NCBI GenBank assembly: GCA_045649265.1
Contig: JAZRPO010000024.1
Location: 1 to 22,396 of the forward strand
Length of the DNA stretch: 22,396 nucleotides
Direction of reading: 5' to 3'
Source: SIG480 sp045649265
GTDB taxonomy: Bacteria; Bacillota; Clostridia; Oscillospirales; JAAYXM01
Shown here: positions 8,355 through 17,273 of the stretch, one piece after another
Layout of the letters: every line of letters starts with the position of its first letter
How positions within the stretch are numbered: the first letter of the stretch is position 1
Notes under the pieces: generated by a model
What the model was told of the DNA's origin: nothing
The model's input: the letters and a program-made list of their open reading frames with translations, nothing else
The model's database searches: none
Translations under genes and position numbers: made by a program

Positions 8355-9299
8355 ATGAAGAATAATAAGATGATATGCATTGTCGGCCCTACGGCATCAG
8401 GGAAAACCGCCCTTTCAATCAAGCTCGCAAAAGAGCTTGGAGGCGAAATTATTTCGGGCGACTCGATGCAGATTTATAAGGGGATGGATATAGGCACGGC
8501 AAAGCCGACGGTTGAGGAAATGTCGGGTATTTTGCATCATATGCTTTCAATCGTTTCGCCGAAGGAGAATTATTCTGTCGCCAGATATGTGAAAGAAGCG
8601 TCAGAAATTGCAGACGATATTATCTCGCACGGAAAGATTCCGATAGTTGTAGGCGGAACGGGGCTGTATATTGATTCACTTGTGAGCGGACGTGAGTTTG
8701 CAAAGGGCGGCGACAATGAGGATGTGCGAAAAGAGCTTTTCCAGCTTTATGAAAGAGATGGCTGTGATGCTCTTTATGAGATTCTCGTAGAGCTTGATCC
8801 TCTGCGCGCAAAGCAGATTCATAAAAATAATATAAAACGCGTTATTCGTGCGATAGAGGTTTGCAAGACAACGGGCAAAACAATATCAGAGCATGATGAA
8901 AAGACACAAAAAGCCCCTCCGAGATATGATGCTGCATATGCGGGAATCTTATTTCAAGACAGGCAAATGCTTTATGACAGAATAAATCTTCGTGTTGATA
9001 TGATGATGCAGCAGGGGCTTCTTGATGAGGTAAAAAGGCTTCTTTCAGATGGAGTCAGCGCAAATGCAACTGCAATGCAGGCAATAGGGTACAAAGAGCT
9101 TTGTGCTCACGTTTTGGGAGAAAAAACTCTTTCGCAGGCAGTTGAGGACATCAAAGTCGCATCGAGGAGATACGCAAAACGGCAGATGACATGGTTCAAG
9201 AGAAATGCATCGATTAAATGGATTTCACCTGATTTCTCGGAAAGTTTTTCCGACTTGCTACAATATTTGATAAATTTCACATCTTCTGTTGGTATATAA
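8355..9299 (+). CDS. miaA: tRNA dimethylallyltransferase
   Basis: Transfers the dimethylallyl group of DMAPP to A37 of tRNAs reading UNN codons, giving i6A, the substrate of MiaB. The 314-residue protein opens with the P-loop GPTASGKTALS (11-21), then GGEIISGDSMQIYKGMDIGTAKPT with the catalytic Asp of the SGDSMQ motif, VGGTGLYIDSL, NNIKRVIRAIEV, and the AMQAIGYKEL and RRYAKRQMTWFKR tRNA-contact motifs. It starts 8 bases after mutL behind AGGATAAG, so the two are co-transcribed. Hfq follows; miaA-hfq adjacency is common across bacteria. Confidence 0.96.
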   Translation: MKNNKMICIVGPTASGKTALSIKLAKELGGEIISGDSMQIYKGMDIGTAKPTVEEMSGILHHMLSIVSPKENYSVARYVKEASEIADDIISHGKIPIVVGGTGLYIDSLVSGREFAKGGDNEDVRKELFQLYERDGCDALYEILVELDPLRAKQIHKNNIKRVIRAIEVCKTTGKTISEHDEKTQKAPPRYDAAYAGILFQDRQMLYDRINLRVDMMMQQGLLDEVKRLLSDGVSANATAMQAIGYKELCAHVLGEKTLSQAVEDIKVASRRYAKRQMTWFKRNASIKWISPDFSESFSDLLQYLINFTSSVGI

Positions 9300-9319
9300 T
9301 CTATTGAAAAAACAATAGA
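9300..9319 (+). promoter_or_regulatory. A-loop hairpin in hfq leader
   Basis: TCTATTG and CAATAGA pair over 7 bases around an AAAAAA loop, between the miaA stop and the hfq start. A weak extended -10 (TGGTATATA, from about 9289) just upstream could give hfq its own promoter. The A-rich loop is the kind of sequence Gram-positive Hfq binds, so autogenous control is conceivable but only inferred. Confidence 0.3.
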
Positions 9320-9335
9320 AAGAGTGTGATTTATC

Positions 9336-9596
9336 ATGACAAAAACAGCAGGGCTTCAGGATGTGTTTCTTAACAAGGCAAGGCAAGAGGGCGTGAGCGT
9401 AACAGTATTTCTTACAAACGGCTTTCAGCTTAAAGGAACAGTGCGCGGGTTTGACTGCTTCACCGTTGTAATACTCAGTGAAGGCCGTCAGCAGCTTATA
9501 TACAAGCATGCAATATCGACAATTGTTCCCTCGCGTGCGTTGAAGTTTTTTGATACAGAGGAAGGGGAGAGATCAAAGGAGGAGTGTACGTGCTGA
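9336..9596 (+). CDS. hfq: RNA chaperone Hfq
   Basis: Sm-like hexameric RNA-binding protein that helps small RNAs and mRNAs interact. The 86-residue protein begins with QDVFLNKARQEGVSVTVFLTNGFQLKGTVRGFD, carrying the Sm1 motif (NGFQLKG at 28-34), followed by the Sm2 motif with YKHAIST at 56-62, matching the proximal-face [Y/F]KHA signature. The tail is short (TEEGERSKEECTC) with two cysteines near the end. The ribosome site is weak (AAAGAG). A very strong AAAGGAGGAG sits inside its last codons (9575-9584), pointing at the region downstream. The window shows no sRNA partner that I can recognise. Confidence 0.95.
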   Translation: MTKTAGLQDVFLNKARQEGVSVTVFLTNGFQLKGTVRGFDCFTVVILSEGRQQLIYKHAISTIVPSRALKFFDTEEGERSKEECTC

Positions 9597-9623
9597 TTTT
9601 TTGGCAACACCTTCCTGACACAT

Positions 9624-10844
9624 ATGAAACAGGAAAGTATAATTCCAAGAATTATAACCATAGTTTTAGGGCTTCTTCTTTTTGCATACATAGGCTATCA
9701 GGCGTATAAGATTTTTTATAATCCGGTGCGCACGGCAAGCGCTGTTCATACGAGAGTTGATGACGTTATCGAGCTGGACGGAGTTATTGTCCGGGATGAA
9801 ACGGTCATAAAAGGCGGGAATGTTTCCGGTGTTCTTGAAATGAACGTATATGAGGGCGAACGTGTAAAAAACGGCGGTATTGTAGCAGTCGTCTATGCAG
9901 ATGAGACATCTGCTGAAAAAAGCCGCGAGGCTGAAGCCCTTTCGGTGCAAATCGGCAGAATGAATGACCTGTATGCGCGAAGTGAAGAGAATTACGACAT
10001 TTCTGCCGCAAACGACAAAATTTCAGAGCGGGCGGTATCGCTTCTGACGCTTGTGCAGGACGGGGTTTCAAACACGGCAGAGGAAGCTGCCGAAGCGCTT
10101 AAATTGCAGGTTCTTGAACGCGAATATATATATCGGGACAAGGCCACTCTTCTTGATATTATAACGTCACTAAAAACCAAGAGGGACAAGCTCGGGAGTG
10201 TAATCAACCTTAAAAAGAGGATATATTCTCCTTCTGCGGGGTATTTTTCGCAGAATACTGACGGGTATGAACGCGTTCTTACGGTTAATATGGTTATGAA
10301 TGCGCCGATATCAGAGCTTGAAGAGAAAATGGGAAGCTATGCTGAGGGAGATTCGGCTTCGGTTGGAAAGCTCATATCGACGAACAAATGGTATATCGTA
10401 TCCGTAATAGAAGAAAAAGAGGCAAAGCGACTAAAACTCGGAGCAAGCATGAAGCTGAAATTTAAGGACAAATCGCTTCCACAGGTTGAGGCATCAATCG
10501 AGAGGCTTTCGGAGCCTGAAAACGGAAAGGTTGCAGTTGTTTTCTGTTGTAATACACACATCTCATATTTTACAAAGGTGCGGAAAATTTCAGCACAGGC
10601 TATTGTTAAAACTTATGAGGGGTTGAAGGTCCCCAGAGAGGCTCTGCGAGTTAATGCTGACGGAAAAAGCGGAGTTTATTGCCTTATTGATTCGCAGGTA
10701 AAATTCAAGCCGGTTGATATAATTTTTGAAAAGGACAGCTATTACGTATCCGCATATGACAGCTCGGATACGAAATCACTGCTTTTGTATGATGAAATAA
10801 TCATATCGGCAAAAAATCTTGAAAACAAGAAAATAATAAAATAG
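9624..10844 (+). CDS. HlyD-like membrane-anchored adaptor protein
   Basis: A 406-residue protein with one N-terminal membrane helix (about residues 7-27, IIPRIITIVLGLLLFAYIGY) and an exposed remainder. It has a biotinyl-lipoyl-like half (VIKGGNVSGVLEMNVYEGERVKNGGIVAVVY, about 62-93), a helical coiled-coil-like stretch to about 190, then a beta-rich part ending in a VPREALRVNADGKSGVYCL segment typical of membrane-fusion proteins. This domain order fits the HlyD/RND-adaptor superfamily. No transporter gene adjoins it; a similar protein commonly sits beside yggS-sepF in clostridia, so a role at the division septum or envelope is plausible but unproven. The ATG at 9624 has no recognisable ribosome site. 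The frame upstream is open only to the hfq stop, so no better start exists. Confidence 0.7.
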   Translation: MKQESIIPRIITIVLGLLLFAYIGYQAYKIFYNPVRTASAVHTRVDDVIELDGVIVRDETVIKGGNVSGVLEMNVYEGERVKNGGIVAVVYADETSAEKSREAEALSVQIGRMNDLYARSEENYDISAANDKISERAVSLLTLVQDGVSNTAEEAAEALKLQVLEREYIYRDKATLLDIITSLKTKRDKLGSVINLKKRIYSPSAGYFSQNTDGYERVLTVNMVMNAPISELEEKMGSYAEGDSASVGKLISTNKWYIVSVIEEKEAKRLKLGASMKLKFKDKSLPQVEASIERLSEPENGKVAVVFCCNTHISYFTKVRKISAQAIVKTYEGLKVPREALRVNADGKSGVYCLIDSQVKFKPVDIIFEKDSYYVSAYDSSDTKSLLLYDEIIISAKNLENKKIIK

Positions 10845-10856
10845 AGGTTGTATAAA

Positions 10857-11555
10857 ATGGGGGCAATAGCGGAAAATATCGCGCTGATACGCGCTGAAAT
10901 ATCAGAAGTTGCCAAGAGTGCCGAAATGCGAAGCGAGGATATCACTCTTGTCGCGGCGACCAAGATGAATGATGCGGAAAGAGTTCGCGAGGCGATAGCG
11001 GCCGGGGTTGACGCATGTGGCGAAAACCGCGTGCAAGAGCTTGTCGAGAAATATGAGCAGGGAGCATACCACGGAGCACCCCTCCATTTCATAGGAACTC
11101 TTCAGACAAACAAGGTCAAATATATAGTCGGAAAGGTTGACCTCATACAATCGGTTAATTCCATAAAGCTTGCAAAAGAAATTTCAAAATGTGCTGTAAA
11201 GCTTGGTATAGTTCAGGATATTCTTGTTGAAATAAACATAGGAGATGAAGAATCCAAAAGCGGAGCGAAGGAGCAAGCGCTTGATGAGCTTTTGAAAGAG
11301 ATATCGCTCCTTCCATCGGTCAGAGTGCGTGGGCTTATGACAATTCCTCCGATTTGCCATGATGAGGCTGAACAAAAACGGTTTTTTATGAAAATGAAGG
11401 AATTATTTATTGACATTAGAGCAAAAAAATACGATAATATTAATATGGAGTTTTTGTCTATGGGCATGAGTGGCGATTATAAGGCAGCAATTTCCTGTGG
11501 CGCGAATATGGTTCGTGTCGGAACGGGAATATTCGGTGCCCGCCACTATTCATAA
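10857..11555 (+). CDS. yggS: YggS/YlmE-type PLP homeostasis protein
   Basis: Single-domain alanine-racemase-fold protein that binds pyridoxal phosphate and is linked to PLP and amino-acid homeostasis rather than to a defined reaction. The 232-residue sequence carries the PLP lysine in LVAATKMNDAERVREAI (K36), GENRVQELVEK, HFIGTLQTNKVKYI, VRGLMTIPP, LSMGMSGDYKAAI and VRVGTGIFGAR, all family signatures. A TTG three codons upstream is in frame, but ATG 10857 has GAGG 9 bases away and aligns with the family start. It sits directly before sepF, as in the Bacillus ylmE-ylmF-ylmG arrangement. Confidence 0.92.
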   Translation: MGAIAENIALIRAEISEVAKSAEMRSEDITLVAATKMNDAERVREAIAAGVDACGENRVQELVEKYEQGAYHGAPLHFIGTLQTNKVKYIVGKVDLIQSVNSIKLAKEISKCAVKLGIVQDILVEINIGDEESKSGAKEQALDELLKEISLLPSVRVRGLMTIPPICHDEAEQKRFFMKMKELFIDIRAKKYDNINMEFLSMGMSGDYKAAISCGANMVRVGTGIFGARHYS

Positions 11556-11581
11556 TATTTATTTTAGGAGGATAAGCTATT

Positions 11582-12007
11582 ATGGGTTTCATGGAAATGT
11601 TCAAGGAATGGGCAAAGGTAGAAGACGACGAAGAATTTGATGAATTCGTTCCCTCTGAGGAGATAAAAAAAGGCCGTGAGGTGCAGATGCCTACGCGCCG
11701 TGATGACCGTGTTGTCAACATCCACACGACAACACAGCTTCAGGTTGTTCTCGTAAAGCCCGAGCGCTATGAGAACGCAACAGAGATTGCGGATCACTTA
11801 AAAGAGAAGCGCACTGTTGTTTTGAATCTTGAGTCCACAAACAAGGACGCTGCTCGCAGAATCCTCGATTTTTTAAGTGGCGTTGCATACACCAATGACG
11901 GCCAGATTAAGCGCGTTGCAAACAACACCTATATCATAACGCCTTATAATGTTGATCTCAAAGGCGATCTTATAGATGAGCTTGAAAACAACGGGCTTTA
12001 CTTCTAA
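11582..12007 (+). CDS. sepF: Cell division protein SepF
   Basis: Cytoplasmic FtsZ-binding protein that tethers the Z ring to the membrane and shapes the septum. The 141-residue protein has the expected layout: a short amphipathic N-terminal helix (MGFMEMFKEWAKV) for membrane binding, an acidic linker, and from about residue 50 the conserved SepF domain with VVLVKPERYENATEIADHLKEKR, VVLNLESTNKDAARRILDFLSGVAY and VANNTYIITPYNV. It follows yggS by 26 bases behind a strong AGGAGG and is followed by the YggT gene after 11 bases. Confidence 0.95.
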   Translation: MGFMEMFKEWAKVEDDEEFDEFVPSEEIKKGREVQMPTRRDDRVVNIHTTTQLQVVLVKPERYENATEIADHLKEKRTVVLNLESTNKDAARRILDFLSGVAYTNDGQIKRVANNTYIITPYNVDLKGDLIDELENNGLYF

Positions 12008-12018
12008 GGTAGCAGGGC

Positions 12019-12285
12019 ATGATTATAATAGAAATTCTCAGAAGGTTTATAAGCACGCTTTTGCGTGTTTATGAGCTTCTGTTTGTTGTGCGTGCAATTT
12101 TATCATGGTTCCCGATGGCACAGGGAGGAGGGCTTTCGTACTTTCTCTATAGTGTCACCGAGCCGGTTCTTGCGCCAATCCGCGCGGTTCTGCATAAGAT
12201 TCCCGCGCTTGCGAGCTTCCCGATAGATTTTTCAATTCTGGTTGCGTTTATTCTGATAGATATACTTCGAACAGTAATTATGTAA
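12019..12285 (+). CDS. YggT family membrane protein
   Basis: An 88-residue protein with two hydrophobic segments (about 10-30 and 65-85) bracketing the family core VRAILSWFP and TEPVLAPIRAVL, then a Pro-rich turn and the FSILVAFILIDILR helix. This is the YggT/YlmG family, involved in division or envelope integrity by gene context; no biochemical activity is established. It sits between sepF and divIVA, the order also seen in Bacillus (ylmF-ylmG-ylmH-divIVA). The S4-domain gene ylmH, normally next, is absent here. Confidence 0.9.
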   Translation: MIIIEILRRFISTLLRVYELLFVVRAILSWFPMAQGGGLSYFLYSVTEPVLAPIRAVLHKIPALASFPIDFSILVAFILIDILRTVIM

Positions 12286-12323
12286 GCGGTTCTATATATT
12301 ATAAATTTGAGGTGAAGGGGAAT

Positions 12324-13103
12324 ATGTATACTCCGAACGAGGTTCGAGAAATTAACTTCAATAAGGCTGTTTTCGGCGGATATGACGTGAGCGATGTTGA
12401 CCGCGTATTCTCATCTATTGCAGATGACTATGCTACTCTGTTTAAAGAGAACACAATGCTCAAAAAGAAGCTGAAGCTTTTAGCTGATACAGTTGAGGAT
12501 TACAGAGGCGTTGATGAGGCGATGAGAAAAGCTCTTATCACTGCTCAGAATATGGCAAACGAAATGATTGCCGATGCTGAGCAGAAAAGCCATGATATGC
12601 TCGAAACTGCGACAAATGAGGCGAAGGCCAAAATTGCCTCTCTGATGGCTCAGATAGCTGAAGAGGAAAAAAAGCTTGCTTGCGCAAAGGCCGAAACCTC
12701 TGATTTTATTGATAGCATAACAAAGATTTTTGATGTTGAGCGTGAAAAGTTCATTGCCCTTAAAAATGAAGTCGTGCCTGAGCTGCCGGAGCCTGTACAG
12801 GCAGACACTTCGATGTCTGATACTCTTGATGAAATCGCAAGATCTCTTGATGAGAAGGTAAGGCTCGAAGAGGAAAATGCTCGTCGTGAGGAAGCTGAAA
12901 AGGCTGACAAGCAGGAAGTAAAAAAGGCTGACAAGGAGCCTGAAAAGAAAGACTCCGACACTCTTTCATTTGAGAGCAAGATTCCGACTGAAGAAGAGAT
13001 GGACAAGCTCGAGGCTGAGGCCGAGAAGCCCTCTCGCCGTGCGCGTCCCGTTTTTGAAAACCTCAAATTCGGAACGGATTATGACATTAAAAACGAAGAC
13101 TGA
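12324..13103 (+). CDS. divIVA: DivIVA family cell-division/polarity protein
   Basis: Coiled-coil scaffold that gathers at curved membrane at septa and poles. The protein is 259 residues from ATG 12324. The N-terminal lipid-binding domain is clear (MYTPNEVREINFNKAVFGGYDVSDVDRVF), followed by a helical coiled coil from about residue 30 to 150 and a long acidic, Lys/Glu-rich tail (about 170-259) with likely disorder. A GTG four codons upstream (12312) is in frame but lies inside the GAGGTGA ribosome site, so ATG 12324 is the start. The tail is longer than in B. subtilis DivIVA (about 164 residues). ileS starts 19 bases later. Confidence 0.92.
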   Translation: MYTPNEVREINFNKAVFGGYDVSDVDRVFSSIADDYATLFKENTMLKKKLKLLADTVEDYRGVDEAMRKALITAQNMANEMIADAEQKSHDMLETATNEAKAKIASLMAQIAEEEKKLACAKAETSDFIDSITKIFDVEREKFIALKNEVVPELPEPVQADTSMSDTLDEIARSLDEKVRLEEENARREEAEKADKQEVKKADKEPEKKDSDTLSFESKIPTEEEMDKLEAEAEKPSRRARPVFENLKFGTDYDIKNED

Positions 13104-13122
13104 ACAAGGAGAGTTAATTGCA

Positions 13123-15897
13123 ATGTCGCAGGATTACAACAGTACAATAAATTTGCCGAAAACCGACTTCCCGATGAGAGCGGGGCTTCCCAAGCGTGAA
13201 CCTGATATGCTCGCAGCATGGGAAGCAGATAAGCTGTATGATATGCTGATGGAGAAAAACGAAGGCCGCCCGACCTTTATTCTGCATGACGGCCCTCCGT
13301 TTTCCAACGGCAGTATACATATGGGGACATCAATGAATAAATGCCTTAAAGACTTTATAGTCCGCTATAAGAACATGGTGGGATTTAAGGCGCCATACAT
13401 TCCCGGCTGGGATAACCATGGCATGCCGATTGAATCTGCAATCATTAAGCAGAACAACTTAAACCGCAAGCATATGGCGATCCCTGAATTCCGAACTGCC
13501 TGCAAGGAGTTTGCAGAGAAGTTTGTCGATGTTCAGATGAAGCAGTTCAAGCGCCTTGGTGTTATAGGCGATTGGGATCATCCGTATCTCACAATGGACC
13601 CGAAGTTTGAAGCTGAGGAAGTCAAGGTTTTTGGTGAGATGTATAAAAAAGGCTACATCTACAAGGGTTTGAAGCCTGTTTATTGGTGCCCGAAGGATGA
13701 AACTGCTCTTGCTGAGGCTGAAATTGAGTATAAGGAAGACCCCTGCACAACGGTTTATGTTAAATTCGGTGTGAATGATGACCTTGGAAAGCTCTCGGGG
13801 ATTGATCACTCAAAGACATTCTTTGTCATCTGGACAACTACTATCTGGACACTTCCCGGAAACCTCGCAATAGCCATGAATCCGTCAGAGGAGTATGTAA
13901 TTGTTAAGGCTCCCAACGGTGAAAACTACATTATCGCAGAAGCTCTTGCAGATAAGGTAATGAAAATCGGTGGCTTTGATTCCTATGAGATTATTGATCA
14001 CCACCCAGGCGCATTCTTTGAGAATATGCTTGCAAATCATCCTTTCCTTCCTAAGACATCAAGGCTTCTCCTTGCTGATTATGTTACTATGGATTCAGGA
14101 ACAGGTTGTGTTCATACAGCTCCCGGATTTGGTGCTGATGACTATCAGACCTGCCGCCGTTACGGAATGGAAATGGTTGTTCCTGTTGATGATTCCGGTC
14201 GACATACCGACTATGCAGGAAAGTATGCAGGAATGAAAACTGACGAGTCTAATCCGATAATTCTTGCTGATATGAAAGAATCAGGTGCATTGTTTGCATC
14301 TGAGGATATTGTCCACAGTTATCCCCATTGTTGGAGATGTAAGGGCCCGATTATTTTCCGTGCAACGGACCAGTGGTTCTGCTCGGTAGATGCGTTCAAG
14401 GATGAAACGATAAAGGCCTGTGAAAAGGTTTCATGGCTCCCTGAATGGGGATATGACCGCATAGTTTCAATGGTGCGCGAGCGTGCTGACTGGTGCATTT
14501 CCCGCCAGCGTCATTGGGGTCTGCCGATTCCGGTGTTCTACTGCGAAAAGTGCAAAAAGCCCATTTGTGATGATGCTACAATTTCAAAAATTTCTGAAAT
14601 CTTTGCTGAAAAGGGCTCAAATGCTTGGTTTGAGCTTGACGTCAGCGAGCTTATGCCGAGTGGATACAAGTGTCCGCATTGCGGAGGGGTTCACTTCTAC
14701 AAGGAAACCGACACGCTTGACGGTTGGTTTGATTCTGGCTCAACCCATATAGCTTCCATGGAGCTTGATTCTCCCGGATGCTGGCCGGCAGACCTCTATC
14801 TTGAAGGTGCTGACCAGTACCGTGGTTGGTTCCAGTCATCCCTCCTCACAGCCGTTGCGCTTCGCGGAGAAGCTCCTTACCGCCAGGTTCTCACTCATGG
14901 CTGGACGGTTGACGGCGAGGGCAAGGCAATGCACAAGTCTCTCGGCAACGGAGTTGCTCCTGAGGAGATTATAGAAAAGTACGGCGCTGATATTCTTCGC
15001 CTCTGGGCCGCTTCTGCGGATTACCGTCAGGATATGCGTTGCTCAGATGCTATATTCAAGCAGCTTTCGGATACTTACCTTAAAATCAGAAACACATCAA
15101 GATATATTCTCGGAAACCTTGCAGGGTTTGACCCGGACAATGCAGTCAGCTTCTCTGAGCTTTGTGAAATGGATAAGTGGGCGCTTTCTCGCCTCAATTC
15201 CCTTGTTGCGCGTTGCCGTGAAGCGTATGATAACTATGAGTTCTATACTGTTGCTCATGCTGTTCACAACTTCTGCGTTGTTGATATGTCAAACTTCTAC
15301 CTTGATGTTATTAAAGACAGGCTCTACTGTGACGGAGAAGCCAGCGCAAGCCGCCGCGGAGCACAGACGGTTATTTATCGTATCCTTGATGCTCTTGTCC
15401 GCTTGCTTTGCCCGATTCTCGCATTCACCGCAGATGAAATCTGGAAGGCGATGCCGCATCATAGCGGAGTGCGCCTTGAAAATGCAGCTTTGAATGATAT
15501 GCCTGAGGTCGACAATGATGTTCTTGATTTGGCTCTTGAGAAGAAATGGGCGCGCATAGCAGAGCTTCGTGACCTTGTAAACCGTTCTCTTGAAGAGGCA
15601 AGAGCAAACCACGAGATAGGAAAATCTCTTGAAGCAGCAGTCGAAATCTCTGCAAATGGCGAGGCTTATGACTTTATTTCCGAGATTCCGTCTCTTGCAA
15701 AGATTTTCATCATTTCCGCAGTATCTGTTGTAAAGGATGAAGCTCTCGGAAGTGAGATTTCTGATATTTCCGTCAAGATTACCCCGGCAGGCGGAGTAAA
15801 ATGCCCGCGTTGTTGGGCATTCTCCGAGAATGCGGGAACAGACCCTGAGAATCCTGAGCTCTGCCCGAGATGCACAGAGGCAGTAAAAAACCGTTAG
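13123..15897 (+). CDS. ileS: Isoleucyl-tRNA synthetase
   Basis: Class I synthetase that charges tRNA-Ile and edits mischarged valine. It is 924 residues from ATG 13123, which follows AAGGAGAG; the open frame extends 51 codons further upstream but overlaps divIVA. The HIGH motif is HMGT (66-69, in GPPFSNGSIHMGTSMNKCL). The editing domain is present around VIWTTTIWTLPGN to TAPGFGADDY. The KMSKS loop reads KAMHKS (601-606), a variant I recall in other clostridial IleS proteins, and the C-terminal zinc ribbon has CPRC pairs from C894 on. No T-box precedes it: only 19 bases separate it from divIVA, so it must rely on the upstream transcript or an internal promoter. Confidence 0.97.
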   Translation: MSQDYNSTINLPKTDFPMRAGLPKREPDMLAAWEADKLYDMLMEKNEGRPTFILHDGPPFSNGSIHMGTSMNKCLKDFIVRYKNMVGFKAPYIPGWDNHGMPIESAIIKQNNLNRKHMAIPEFRTACKEFAEKFVDVQMKQFKRLGVIGDWDHPYLTMDPKFEAEEVKVFGEMYKKGYIYKGLKPVYWCPKDETALAEAEIEYKEDPCTTVYVKFGVNDDLGKLSGIDHSKTFFVIWTTTIWTLPGNLAIAMNPSEEYVIVKAPNGENYIIAEALADKVMKIGGFDSYEIIDHHPGAFFENMLANHPFLPKTSRLLLADYVTMDSGTGCVHTAPGFGADDYQTCRRYGMEMVVPVDDSGRHTDYAGKYAGMKTDESNPIILADMKESGALFASEDIVHSYPHCWRCKGPIIFRATDQWFCSVDAFKDETIKACEKVSWLPEWGYDRIVSMVRERADWCISRQRHWGLPIPVFYCEKCKKPICDDATISKISEIFAEKGSNAWFELDVSELMPSGYKCPHCGGVHFYKETDTLDGWFDSGSTHIASMELDSPGCWPADLYLEGADQYRGWFQSSLLTAVALRGEAPYRQVLTHGWTVDGEGKAMHKSLGNGVAPEEIIEKYGADILRLWAASADYRQDMRCSDAIFKQLSDTYLKIRNTSRYILGNLAGFDPDNAVSFSELCEMDKWALSRLNSLVARCREAYDNYEFYTVAHAVHNFCVVDMSNFYLDVIKDRLYCDGEASASRRGAQTVIYRILDALVRLLCPILAFTADEIWKAMPHHSGVRLENAALNDMPEVDNDVLDLALEKKWARIAELRDLVNRSLEEARANHEIGKSLEAAVEISANGEAYDFISEIPSLAKIFIISAVSVVKDEALGSEISDISVKITPAGGVKCPRCWAFSENAGTDPENPELCPRCTEAVKNR

Positions 15898-15908
15898 GAG
15901 AAAGTTTT

Positions 15909-16373
15909 GTGATATTTCAGTTTCTTGTTGCGGCGCTCATAGTCGCCCTTGACCAGGGCGTAAAGCTTTGGGGGATTGAGGTTTTAAAGCCTATTGGGAA
16001 AATTCCGGTAATCCCCGGTGTTTTCAATCTCCGTTTCACGGAAAACACAGGTGCTGCGTTTTCTATTCTGCAGGGAAAGACAGCGTTTCTGATAATAATT
16101 CCTTTGCTTGCGGTTGCTGCAATGATATATGTTCTTATCTCAAAGTGCATAAAATCAAAAATCGGGAGCTGGGGGATAACTCTTATCCTCGCAGGTGCGA
16201 TAGGAAACCTAATTGACCGCATTTTCAGAGGTGCGGTTGTGGATATGTTTGATTTTGAGCTCATAAGATTTCCGGTTTTTAATGTTGCAGACATAGCTGT
16301 GACGATCGGCGCAATCCTGTTTTTCATTTTCGCGATATTCATTTATGATGATAAATCGGAGAAGAAGAAATGA
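15909..16373 (+). CDS. lspA: Lipoprotein signal peptidase (signal peptidase II)
   Basis: Membrane aspartyl protease that removes signal peptides from prolipoproteins after lipid attachment. From GTG 15909 it is 154 residues with four membrane helices. The family motifs NLRFTENTGAAFSI (40-53), GAIGNLIDR with catalytic D103, and FPVFNVADIAV with catalytic D128 are intact. GTG is chosen because AGGAG (15896-15900, overlapping the ileS stop) sits 8 bases upstream and the protein then starts at its first helix; the frame is open 13 codons further upstream inside ileS. Its stop overlaps the rluD start (ATGA). Confidence 0.94.
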   Translation: MIFQFLVAALIVALDQGVKLWGIEVLKPIGKIPVIPGVFNLRFTENTGAAFSILQGKTAFLIIIPLLAVAAMIYVLISKCIKSKIGSWGITLILAGAIGNLIDRIFRGAVVDMFDFELIRFPVFNVADIAVTIGAILFFIFAIFIYDDKSEKKK

Positions 16374-17266
16374 ACAAAACCCGAATTTATGTCGAGCCTT
16401 GTGACGAAGGCATAAGGCTCGATGTCTTTCTTTCGCAAAAGCTGAATATTTCAAGAAGCGCCGCAGTAGCTCTCGTTGAGAGTGGCGGCGTTTTGTCGCT
16501 TAAAAAGAATTATAAGGTTGTTGCAGGGGACGAAATTGAAGTCGAGCTTCCCCAGCCTCGGGAAATTGACGTGGAGCCTGAGAATATTCCGCTTAATGTT
16601 GTGTATGAGGATTCTGACCTTCTGGTTATAAACAAAGAGCGCGGCATGGTAGTCCACCCCGCAGCAGGGCATTTTTCGGGGACACTCGTCAATGCACTGA
16701 TGCACCATTGCGGGGACTCGCTTTCAGGGATAAACGGAGTTTTGCGCCCGGGCATTGTCCATAGGCTTGATAAGGATACAAGCGGAGTTATGCTCGTTGC
16801 AAAAACCGATTTTGCGCATAAATCTCTTGCTGAGCAGATAAAAGAGCATTCTGTTCGCCGCGAGTATCACGCGCTTTGCATAGGAAACCTCCGTGATGAT
16901 GAGGGAACAATCTCTGCACCAATCGGCAGACACCATACCGACAGAAAGAAAATGTCGGTAACGGAGAAAAACTCGCGCGATGCGGTTACGCACTACCGGG
17001 TCATTGCGCGCTATCGGGGTTTTACGTATGTTTCGTGCATTCTCGAAACGGGCAGAACCCATCAGATTCGCGTGCATATGTCGCACATAGGCCACCCGCT
17101 TGTCGGAGATTCTGTCTACGGTGCGCGTGACAAGCTCGGCTTATCAGGGCAATGCCTCCACTCGAAAAACGTCACCTTCATTCACCCACGAACAGGCAAG
17201 GAAATGTATTTTGAAACAGAGCTTCCCCGGTATTTCTCTGAGATAATTATGCGTTTAAAAGGTTGA
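16370..17266 (+). CDS. rluD: RluA-family 23S rRNA pseudouridine synthase, RluD type
   Basis: Converts specific uridines of 23S rRNA to pseudouridine. The 298-residue protein has an N-terminal S4 RNA-binding domain (RLDVFLSQKLNISRSAAVAL, about 16-35) and a catalytic domain with the HRLDKDTSGVMLVAKT motif (131-146; catalytic Asp D134 in RLD), followed by GRTHQIRVHMSHIGHPLVGD. The S4 plus HRLDKDTSG combination fits RluD (Bacillus YlyB). It is coupled to lspA by a four-base overlap, and the lspA-rluD (lsp-ylyB) pairing is conserved in Firmicutes. The exact target uridines cannot be read from the sequence. Confidence 0.92.
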   Translation: MNKTRIYVEPCDEGIRLDVFLSQKLNISRSAAVALVESGGVLSLKKNYKVVAGDEIEVELPQPREIDVEPENIPLNVVYEDSDLLVINKERGMVVHPAAGHFSGTLVNALMHHCGDSLSGINGVLRPGIVHRLDKDTSGVMLVAKTDFAHKSLAEQIKEHSVRREYHALCIGNLRDDEGTISAPIGRHHTDRKKMSVTEKNSRDAVTHYRVIARYRGFTYVSCILETGRTHQIRVHMSHIGHPLVGDSVYGARDKLGLSGQCLHSKNVTFIHPRTGKEMYFETELPRYFSEIIMRLKG

Positions 17267-17273
17267 TGTAAAT

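Noticed and set aside
13104..13122. T-box leader before ileS
   Set aside because: Only 19 bases separate divIVA from ileS, too short for a T-box; none of its conserved motif was seen.
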